This document shows positions 1 through 9,135 of a stretch of DNA of 64,000 nucleotides, in pieces (positions within the stretch are counted from its first letter, which is position 1; every line of letters begins with the position of its first letter). The stretch is taken from assembly GCF_029873635.1 (NCBI RefSeq), contig NC_080422.1, forward strand, positions 18,382,049 through 18,446,048, in the 5' to 3' direction. The notes under the pieces were generated by a model. It did not search any database and had not been told where the DNA came from. It saw only the letters and a program-made list of their open reading frames with translations. The position numbers were made by a program, and so were the translations under genes. Origin of the DNA: Malania oleifera (taxonomy: Eukaryota > Streptophyta > Magnoliopsida > Santalales > Ximeniaceae).

Positions 1-435
1 AATGTGACAAGCAATAGAATTGTGCAATGCACAGGCTCACTGAATTAAATATTAGTTTTGATTTTTTAATCGCACTTATAAATATGGAAATGACAATATT
101 TTTCAATTAATTCTCATGAAAATAATAATTTTACTAGCCTTATATGGCAACATACTTACTTTGCAATAAAAAACATATATGAAATTTTAAAAAATTAAAT
201 GTTGAAATTGAAACGGCAAAGATCAAATTTCAAACTAATAAAGTTTCATTAATTAGATTCACCATTTGTTGTCAGTAAATGATATGATTCCAAATGTACT
301 TAAAATGATAAAGAATATTAATTCTCGAAACGTTTGATAAAGATATTACTTATTTTATTTTTAGAGTTGAGTATAATAATTTTCTTTTGTTACGGTTTTA
401 CTGTAACAAGGTTCAATACTATTTAACCTTTTTTT
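1..435. other. AT-rich upstream sequence, no gene seen
   Basis: AT-rich non-coding DNA. I see no convincing ORF, repeat or RNA gene. Its right end carries the 16-17-bp motif CTATTTAACCTTTTTTT (419-435), which recurs at 846-862 on the far side of the retroposon-like insert. Confidence 0.5.
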
Positions 436-845
436 TTTATTATTATTACATAGGAATTCCAGCTACCAACGAGTCATTCAGATCCCCTGATGCGGCACCA
501 AACTTACGGATCAGCGTCCTTCGTCCCCAGGTCTCGCTGATCAGGATAAAATTCAGATGCGGACACGACTTATGTGCATCAGTTAAACATTCGGCCAACC
601 TGACTCCTGGGACACATCTCCATTACCATCCACGATCCCCGCTGGCTCACAGAGAACTCTCACCATCCACGGTCTCTGCTGACTCACAGAGCGAACTTTC
701 ACCATCTACAGTCCTCGCTAGCTTACAGGGTAAACTTTCACCATTCACAGGTACCGCTGGTTCCGTGAGTATATCTATCTGGAATTAAACCCTCGAGACT
801 CCTTCTTACTTGTTAATGCCTTTCCACCGCACCATGTCGTGGGGG
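436..845 (-). mobile_element. Retroposon-like insert flanked by a 16-bp direct repeat
   Basis: This roughly 410-bp block is clearly more GC-rich than its surroundings. It is bounded by near-identical direct repeats, CTATTTAACCTTTTTT at 419-435 and the same with one extra C at 846-862, which look like a target-site duplication. Its left end begins with a T run and ATT repeats (429-449). Read on the minus strand, this is an A-rich 3' tail, as in SINE- or LINE-type retroposons. Its core contains a 37-39-bp tandem repeat (624-765). I do not recognise the family. The open frame at 387-788 runs across the flank and the repeat and is not treated as a gene. Confidence 0.4.
624..765. repeat. 37-39-bp minisatellite, about 3.6 units
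   Basis: Imperfect tandem units begin at about 624, 661, 700 and 739. Each starts with (T/C)ACCATC(C/T)AC, has CCGCTGGCTCACAGAG or a variant in the middle and ends in AACTTT or ACTCT. The last unit is partial. Confidence 0.75.
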
Positions 846-862
846 CTATTTAACCCTTTTTT

Positions 863-1352
863 GGAACATATAAAAGTAAGTGATTATTATGAGAAATACT
901 TAAATTAAGTGCTTTGAATCAATAAGTTATGTTTGGTTACACTTAAATGAATACTTATTTTTTAAAAAAAATTTAGACTATTTTTTTAGAAAAATAAGTT
1001 TTTAATTTTTTTTTTTAAAAGGTGCTCATCTAAAAAAAAATATTTATAATTAAAAATTCAAACTACTTTTAAATATGTATTTTTTTTAAATAAATAAATA
1101 TTTCTAAAAAATTCTATAAATATTTCCAAACAATTGGTTGACTATTTGTCAACCTTTCCTATTTCTATAGTAAATTACTGTTGGGAAGTCCAAGTGCGAT
1201 TATAAAACTTCGAAGACCCCGAAGGGTAGTTTTGACCGTTCAAGAATATGCTAATGAAAATGGAGTAAGGGAGTGGGCGTGTGGGTCAGAATTTGCTGAA
1301 GAGGATTAATTGCCGGAGGCCAGCACAGATAGCCGTTGCAAATCCTACCCAT
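863..1352. other. AT-rich distal promoter sequence
   Basis: Mostly A/T runs up to about 1170, then a more complex stretch (about 1170-1350) that may be the proximal promoter of the downstream gene. No clear TATA box is recognised. Confidence 0.4.
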
Positions 1353-1362
1353 GCCACGTGGC
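1353..1362. promoter_or_regulatory. G-box (CACGTG palindrome) upstream of the HNH-like gene
   Basis: The perfect palindrome GCCACGTGGC lies 166 bp upstream of the ATG at 1528. CACGTG cores bind plant bZIP and bHLH factors and mediate light or ABA responses. A role here is inferred only from its position in the proximal promoter. Confidence 0.45.
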
Positions 1363-1527
1363 TATTCCAAAATTTGAAACTCCACATTCTTCTGAATTTT
1401 TAAAACAAAGGGACCGTTACAAGTCTGACCCTCATCAAGCCACCTGGGTTCGGCTCACGCTTTCCCCGGTTTTGATCTTCTCCCATTTCCACAATTTCCC
1501 TCCGAGGAAGAGTCATCACAGGCGACG

Positions 1528-4500
1528 ATGGCTGCTGATTATGCGTTCTCTGAAGACGAACTGGTCGTTGACCAAGGCCTTGGGTACCCTAAAGCCTACG
1601 CCAAGCTCTGCCGAGATCGCCATTCCAGTCCGTACATCCATGGCCCTCCCTTCACCTTCACTCCTTATCTTCTGCAACCGCAAGAGGTAAGAAGAAGACT
1701 CTTCTGTTCTTTTTCTTCAGTGATTGATCGGTTGCTAAGAAAATTGAACCAGGGCAAGAAAATGAGAGCTTGAATTGTGGCTTCTTATGTGCTGTGCCGG
1801 GTTTCAGGGAAATGATGTAACCTGATATCCGGTAGGCCCAAACGAGGCAGAATTCAATATCTTCGTTTTCCTGCGCGACAATCATTACAATGAGGATGCT
1901 TTTGTTATTTGATGCTCTTGCAAATGCCAATTTTACTTGAAATTTAAAGTTTTCTCGCAAAAAATTTGACTACAAATCTGGTTTCCTCAGCAAATGAAAT
2001 TTTGAGATGGGCATTGTGTGATTAGCCTAACAGTGGATTTTAGAAATTCTTTATTGATTAGAAGTTTTCAAGCACAAAGTTCTTTCTTGAAATTTGGTTA
2101 TGAATTTTGAAACTATATGTTTGTCACCAGTTTTATTTTAAATTTAGTTTGAGAGCTTGGATTTCAATTCAGACTCTTGATTTGAAAAAAAAAAAAAAAA
2201 GTAAAGTAAAGAGTAAGAGATACTTACCTCTCTTGAAATTTGGCTACAAAAATAAAAACTTCTCATGAACTTTGGCAAGTCCCATAGACTTATGCTGAGA
2301 TTTCAAATGAACCACGTACATCTCCTAACATTTGATTTTTGGAACACTTGTATCTTCCAAAAAGTTTGTTTCTTTGTTAAATATAAAGAGAGTTCAGTGT
2401 CATTTTTGGCAAACTTGGAGAGAAGTTTATGGAATTTTTGAACTTCCATGAGAGGTTCTTGAAATTTTTGAAATTTCTAAGAAGCTTCATGTCTTTTTTC
2501 CAAATCTAAAGAGACCTAAGTATTTTATCAAAAAAAAAAATCATTTGGTTTTCTTCCAAATCTACAGGAATTATTTGTGGGTATTTTTTTTTTGGAATTA
2601 TGATGTTGAGATTGATTAACATGAAATTACAGGCCTCGCGAAAATAGTTTCTGCTTTTTATTCCAGCTTTTGGAAGAACTATAAAAATGCTTTTTTGTAA
2701 CTTTTCCAATATTTGTACATGAAAAATAACAAAAATATATTTTTGTTTGGCATTACACAATATATTTGTTTACATATTATTATCAATATATGATTTGAAA
2801 CTTAAAAAGGATAAATTGTAAACGCTTATAATTTGTTTTTACTTTTTCTTACTTGATTTGCTCATTGATTTTGATTAATCCATGACTAAAAGGAAAATGC
2901 TGGCCATCTAAAAAATTTTACAAACTTTGCATCACATGATGTCCTTTGGGTGCTGCATATTAAACTCTCAAAGCTAATATGTACCACTCAAATGAGCAGC
3001 ACAACCAAAAATGATAGTACCATTGCTAAAATATATGTTATTAGGCTGCCAACTAATAGTATGTACATTAAAACACATGTAATTTTGAATGAAGAATACA
3101 AAATTAAGTTTACGTATTTAAGATGTTTTTCGAACTAAATATTAAACTAATTTATATATTTATCCATGAATTCAATTAATGTGTTTTTAAAAAAAAAAAA
3201 AAACAGGGAGGTATTTTCGGTAATCCAAAAATTTCCTTGGCACTCTTCATTTATCTTTGACTTTTCATTTTGGAAGTAAAAAATTGAAAATAAATAGATC
3301 ATAAATTCATCATTTCATTGGGAAAATCATGTAGAGTGCTAATAGTGTTTTTTTTGTAGTGCCTAACAACTTTATAAATCTTCCCTTTGAAAAGAGATCA
3401 ATAAACATGTAGCTTAAACTATCTCAGACCCTTGGAAAAAAAATGAGCCCAAAATGTATGGAAATGAGTACAATAAATATATATTTTTAATTGTGTGGGG
3501 CATTATAATAAATATTATACTTTGATCAACTCTTCTAATTTTATTTTATTTTTTTAGTTCAAAATCACAAAAAAAAATAAGGGCAAGAGAGACCCTTGTT
3601 TTGCTTTTATATATGTAATTGATCTTGGAAATGTGAAAAAGAAAAAAGAAAAAAAAAATTTGTAATAATTTGAAAAAAAAAATACAAACTATTTTAGGCC
3701 GCTACAGTTTTGTAATCTTTTAGAATTGTTTCTTCACAATAATTGGCTCTGTTCATCTCCTTAGTGATTTCAATATGCTGTTGTAATCATTTGAAAAAAA
3801 AAAAAAAAAAAGTAGAAACTATTTTAGGCCGCTACAGTTTTGTAATCTTTTAGAATTGTTTATTCACAATATTTGGCTCTGTTAATCTCTTTAGTGATTT
3901 CAATATGAATTTTTTATTCCCTTTATCATTATTAGACATCTCTAAGATAAATTGAAGTTTGAGTACAAATATGAGATTTAGTGCATGGTAAGCCATTAGT
4001 GCACTTTACCCTTCTTGCTGGTTGTTGGGAATTAAGAACAAATTCCCGAAACTTGTGAGAAACAAAATAGAGAAAGAATACACGCCGAAAAAAAATCAAT
4101 CATACGCACAAGACAATATTTACGTGGTTCAGTAATTTTACCTACGTCTATGGAGTTGTAGGGATTTTAATATTATCAGGAAGAAAAACACAGACAGTGC
4201 GGCAATACAATGCTCTCCCTCTCGCTCTCTCGCAAGTACGGCCACACACCCTTATCACCTAAAAGCAATCCTTTTATATGTTGCGCATAGGGTTTCGTTC
4301 CGAATTGGCTCAAAAAAGGCGTTGCCTTAGGATAGAAATTTCTCATTAAATAAAGGTCATCATCCAAATTTAACACAACTAAGCTCCACAAAAGCCAACA
4401 GGTTGCTGCTGCGTTATTGTTATTGTTGCTGTTTTGATTATCCAAGTGTTCAGCTTTGTGAAATTATATTGTGTTTCAGGCTGTGAGGGCTAGTGATTTA

Positions 4501-4818
4501 GATGAGATGTTCCCAATTATCAACCCCCGAGCAAAACCTACCACGAAGCCAAAGATTTTTGTCGGTCTCCTGTGGAAGCAACTCAACCACCTTGGGTAAC
4601 CATCTGAATTATGCCCTAGTGCTCTCAGAAATGGATAGTAATGAATTATAAGGTTGAGTTTCTAATAGCTGTTGCTAATTTAAACTTTAGGAATGCCGGA
4701 TTTGATCCTGCTATATTTCGAATAGACCCATATGGAAATGTTCTCTATTATCATGCTGATCCAGCTTCTCCTCTTGCTTGGGAGATTGATCATTGGTTTC
4801 CTCCCTCAAGTAATTACA

Positions 4819-4849
<31 letters not shown>

Positions 4850-7037
4850 CACACAAAAACACACATGACTGACTTGTGGGCTTTTTGAAGGAGGAGGATC
4901 GACTGTTCCAAGTAATCTGAGGATATTACAATGGCGTGTCTGCAAGAAGAAGCATAACAAGCTCGAATTTCTGGTTCCATGGTGGGATCTGCAGTTGGGT
5001 ATTTCAATAAACCATTTCTTGTCATTTTTCGCTTCCTCAAACTCAGATTTCAGGTGAGTCCGCTTCATTTTTTTTACACACTTTTTATTTCATATGTTTT
5101 GATTCACGAAAAAATAAAGGTACCATCATGTTTTGCAACTTGGGCAGGCACAGAGCATTTTCATTTTTGTTTCCTGAAGGAGAAAATGAAGAGCTGAGTG
5201 CTGCACAAATAGTGGACTCGCATACTTTTCCGCAACATTTCATCGAATCAAAAGAGAAAGTAGGCCTTGCACCTGCTGCCATTGTTTTATCTCGAAGGGA
5301 ATCTTATGATACTTCACCTGCTCTGACGTCACTAGATGTCAATAGACGACCAAGGCCAAACTCTCTCATAGTTGGTCAGTAATAATAAGATGGCTTCTTT
5401 TAACTTGCTGATTTGCAGAGCAATTTAACATTTATGTAATGAAGATCTTCCTTTTCATTTGATGGTGACAGCTTCTAGAATACTAAAACCAAGCATCTCT
5501 AAAGAAAATGAAAACCCAGACATGATTACAAATCCTTATCAAGCCATTGTGATGGCCAGAGATTCCCTAAAACAAAGGGAAGACACTTTAAAGATGCAGG
5601 CAGAAATACAGAAGTTGGATGAAGAAGTAAACCAACTGAAACAAAAGAACGAAGAAGAAAGGCTGACGATTCAAGACCTAGAATTGGTCTTGATAAAACG
5701 TCGGAGACGAGTTGAAAAGTGCAGACGACTTGCAGAGACACAATCTTCCTATAGAACTATGCTAGAGAAGATGATTCGAGATGCCATGCACCAGTAAGGC
5801 TGCTCAAATTCATTCTACGCCTACGTAAAATCTATTCTGAAAGAAAAATAATAATCTCCTCTTTGTACATTTTTCTTGTAGGAGTGTCATTTATAAGGAA
5901 CAGGTGAGACTGAATCAGGCAGCCACAACTGCTCTTACGGCAAGACTTGAAGCACAGAAAGCAATTTGTGATGCCTCAGAAAAAGAACTCCACAAAAAAT
6001 TCAAACAAAGGGATGATATTGAGAAACAAATAAGACCTGAATATGGGCAAGCAAGGAAGAGATCAAGAATGGGTGACACTGATATTGAAGAAAACGAAAA
6101 TAAAACAGTTCTGCTTTTACCTGGAATCGAACCAAATATGCCTTTGCACAAGGAGCTCAGGGTGTTCCTCGAGGAGGAGCAAAGGGCATCTGAATCCGGC
6201 TTGTCTTTCAATGAAGATTGGAAGCAAAAAGAAAAAGAAGAGAAGATAAAAGATCTGGTTGTCCATACTTCCGGAAAAGAGCATCAGAATGACAACTCCA
6301 TTGTTGCTGTAAATGACAATGTCCCAATTGAGGAGAAACTTCAGGCATTGGAGATAGGGGAAGAGAAGAAGTACTACATTCAATTTCCAGACCCCAAAGG
6401 AGAAGAAGATGAAGAGTGCAGGAAGCAGCGTGGAAAAGGGAATGTTGAGAAGTGGCTCCAAATGCTATTAGAGAATGCACAAGACGGTCTTGAGCCGGAA
6501 TCTCAAGATGCCACTGAACATGAAACTAGCAAGGCTGATGAAATAATTAAAAAGCTGAATCATAAATATCCACATGATGAGATCCGGATCTTAAGATTTC
6601 CTGAATCAGAAAGTAGGGAGGGTGCAGAGCAGCAGGTTCACAAGGATAACATGCGGCATGCAATTGAAAAGAACTACAATAAGAAGGGCAAAGAAGAAAA
6701 TGCTGAGTTAGAAAGCCGTGAAACAACTGAGAAACACAATGCCATTGAAGTGGGAAGCAGTGGGAAAGGAGTTGACAGCTGCAATAGCTTTGAAGGGAAT
6801 GAGAGAAGAGGGCAGAGTGGAAAGGAAAGGAAACTTGTGAGGTCAGAGAGTGAAAGGGCCTTTAGGCGAATTCCCTCCTCACCATCCATTATCTTGGGTA
6901 TGAGAAAAGGAGTTGATTGCATAGGGAAGAAGCCCGTAGTAAGTGGTGAGGATGATGAAGGTGTTGAGGATCGTGTGCCAGGTAACAACTTCATCAAGTC
7001 ATCCATAAAGACAATCAAGAAGGCCGTGAGAATATGA
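1528..7037 (+). CDS. HNH-motif, coiled-coil plant protein of unknown function (seven exons, 753 aa)
   Basis: Exons: 1528-1686, 4480-4595, 4691-4809, 4891-5053, 5148-5374, 5472-5793 and 5882-7037. All introns are GT-AG and phases match; the joined frame is 2262 nt, 753 residues plus stop. The start at 1528 has a good plant context (GGCGACGATGGC), and the other frames opening nearby do not splice on.

Residues 122-156 resemble an HNH nuclease core: D125-H126, then P129/P130, S131-R132-G133-G134, N140, and H153-N154-K155. Residues about 285-420 form a highly charged coiled coil. The tail is acidic and Glu/Lys-rich and ends in a basic segment.

I have seen this architecture only as an uncharacterised plant protein and give no symbol. 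Nuclease activity is not established; a nucleic-acid-binding scaffold is equally possible. No signal peptide or membrane segment is apparent. Intron 1 is 2793 bp; the others are 81-97 bp. Confidence 0.85.
3660..3909. repeat. Tandem duplication of about 125-130 bp in intron 1
   Basis: Two copies run head to tail with an offset of 130 bp. Both contain an A run, then ATTTTAGGCCGCTACAGTTT, TGTAATCTTTTAGAATTGTT, and a TTGGCTCTGTT segment ending in TTTCAATATG. They differ at only a few bases, so the duplication is fairly recent. Confidence 0.8.
4023..4400. mobile_element. Solo-LTR-like or TRIM-like insert in intron 1
   Basis: The block starts TGTTGGGAATT and ends AAGCCAACA, giving 6-bp terminal inverted ends TGTTGG/CCAACA. 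It contains the phrase TTTACGTGGTTCAGT, common in plant LTRs. Flanking 5-mers (CTGGT and GGTTG) do not match, so no target duplication supports the boundaries. The minus-strand ORF at 4176-4445 crosses the end and is not a gene. Confidence 0.4.
4819..4845. repeat. (CT)n microsatellite in intron 3
   Basis: An uninterrupted TC/CT run just after the exon 3 donor, followed by a short CA-rich stretch. Confidence 0.9.
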
Positions 7038-9135
7038 GATGGATCCTACAGCATTGGTACCATATCTTTGGTTTTCTTTTTCATCATTTATATATTTAAA
7101 TATTTTGTGTGTAGTTAAAGAGTGGTAGTGATAGCTTCATTAGTTGAATAATTGTGTGAAATTCGGGTATTTGATTGTGTTTGATTTGTGTATAAGATTG
7201 GTTGTGCCAGTTATGTGATAATGGCTTCTTGTTCAGTCAGAAATTGATTCTCCCACCTTCAGAAGAATAAAATAGAGGCTTTCCCCTTTGAATCTTCCAT
7301 GACTATCTTGGTTTCATATGGAAATTTATATATAATTTCGAAAAAGATTTTTTGTCATAACTTACAGGCTAGAAAAATATATTTTGTCATAAGATAAAAA
7401 AGAAAAGACTCACCATCTTTGGGACCTGATCCTAAACTGCTGCTCAAAAGCTTATCTTTGTTTTTCCTGCAATAGCTGCATTAGCTGAATGCTTGCAAAG
7501 CTATTTGATTGTCTATTTGTGAATAAAATTGGTTGCGCCAACTATATCTGTGATAATGGCATGATCATTTCAAGCTTCTTTTAGTTGGATTGTCAATAAT
7601 TATTGTTCTGTGTCTTCATTTTTTCCACATTTACATAGCAATAGCTTCATTGCTGTTAGATTTGTAAACACAATTGGTTGAACAAATTATTTGATAAATT
7701 CATGTTTAAACAGGTAAGTTCATTTTAAGCTTCTTTTTATTTGACTTTTTTCAATGAAGCTTAATAATAGTTCTGTCATTGCCAATCAGTTTAACTCTTT
7801 ATGAGGACAATATAGCCCCCTGTTAAGGGGACATGGAGTTATTTTCAGTATGTTGCATCATCTAGCTCTTGGTTGAGGACCCTACCCATACAGTATGCAC
7901 AACAAGTTCTCTCTTTAAAGAAGTCAATAGAAGGCAGCTCGTTGGCTTACAAAAGCATCTTAATGGTCATTGAGGAAATCATTAAAAGGGTCTAATCCAG
8001 AATATGTTCATGCATTTAACAAATGGGAAAAGAACAGAAAGAACAAAGAAAATAAAGATAAATGGAGTAACATGTAACTCTACAAGCTTATTTTTCTCCC
8101 ACATCAAACTGCTTGCTAAAACCTTACATGGAAATCAGCAGAACAATCTGCAGAGATTTCCTTTCTGTTCATATCCCAAACAACTAATATATGTATAAAG
8201 GAACAATGGCGTGGGATGTGGGAAAATATGGAAACACCTCTCATGCTTCTTTATGATGCATCTTTCACTAAAGCTTCATTTCGTATGGTGCAGAGAGTTC
8301 TACTGCTTTATTTGCTTAACGACAACAACAACATACACTTTTGTACAATATTAGCAAATGTTGCATCTCGTACATTCTCATCCACATACAGGTCAGCCTG
8401 CTATGCAATTTTACAGCAAAAATACAGATAAAGAATTCTAACTACACTTTGCCAACGAAATTTGTTTGAGAGGGCATTCAGCGAGGAGGGAGTTCACTAA
8501 ACATCCAGTGGCACCACAGATCAAAATTGAACAGATCATGAACTAGAGACATTACACTTTTTCCTACTTCAAGTTGGACATTGTTTATGACATATATATA
8601 GGACTACTTTAGTCTTGGCATTCATGCCTCTCACCCGAGAGGCACTTACCTAGCTGTGGGGCCGCAGCTTACTGCTCCATAAAAAAAGGAACAAAGGATA
8701 ACATGAATACAAAAGAAAAAATATTCACATCTTCATTTGATCTTTTATACAACATTAGCAACATTCATAGATTGTCATCCACATTGAGTTCAGCCCCAGT
8801 ATGCAATTTTATGGGGAAAATACAGATAGCATAAGGAACTCTACCCTTTGCCAATAACATTTGTTATGAGGGAGGGCATGCCCTGAGAAGGGAGTTGGCT
8901 GGATATCCAGCAGTACCACAGATCAAAATTCAACTGGACCTGGAATATTGACAAATTCTTCCCCCTTGAAGTTGTAAATTTGTTTTTTATGATCAATAAA
9001 CACCTTCATTAATATATTTCTGTCCAAAATCCAAATCATCATGGCTCACTTTCCTGTCTTGCATAAAACTCATGGTCAAGAAACACTAACCCATTGCAGA
9101 ACACTGCTTTCTATATTTCTAAATGAAAATTGGTT
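7038..9135. other. Convergent intergenic region with 3' UTRs and decayed repeats
   Basis: The 3' ends of the two genes face each other here. An AATAAA at 7266-7271 could serve the upstream gene. At 7100-7200, 7470-7560 and 7625-7700 the same phrase recurs in decayed form: a TAGCTTCATT-like start, then ATTTGTG, ATTGGTTG and a TGATAA end. At 8335-8950 there is a duplicated block. I see no further protein gene; the ORFs at 8004-8198 and 8216-8431 are short and lack similarity I recognise. Confidence 0.5.
8335..8950. repeat. Two diverged copies of a block of about 210 bp, about 410 bp apart
   Basis: 8335-8545 and 8743-8950 align over most of their length. Shared phrases include TACAATATTAGCAA/TACAACATTAGCAA, TATGCAATTTTA, AAAATACAGATA, CTTTGCCAA, GAGGGAGTT and ACCACAGATCAAAATT. 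Neither copy keeps a long open frame, so this looks like a duplicated UTR or intergenic segment. Confidence 0.65.

Larger units (their letters stand above)
1687..4479 (+). other. Intron 1 of the HNH-like gene (2.8 kb)
   Basis: GTAAGAAG donor at 1687 and GTGTTTCAG acceptor ending at 4479. The intron is AT-rich with poly-A/T runs (for example 2184-2200, 3188-3203, 3794-3811). It holds a tandem duplication (3660-3909) and an LTR-like insert (4023-4400). No coding exon was found inside: the reading frames upstream and downstream join exactly without one. Confidence 0.75.

Noticed and set aside
387-788. 133-codon open frame
   Set aside because: It crosses the direct repeat, T-run and minisatellite of the retroposon-like insert, and the repeated Ser/Pro residues come from the 37-39-bp units.
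4176-4445. 89-codon minus-strand frame in intron 1
   Set aside because: It spans the end of the LTR-like insert and includes Asn repeats from a GTT/ATT run.
5915-6211. Minus-strand frames over exon 7 of the HNH-like gene (also 6117-6461, 6208-6480, 6674-7018)
   Set aside because: Shadows of a Glu/Lys-rich coding exon. No start context and no recognisable domain.
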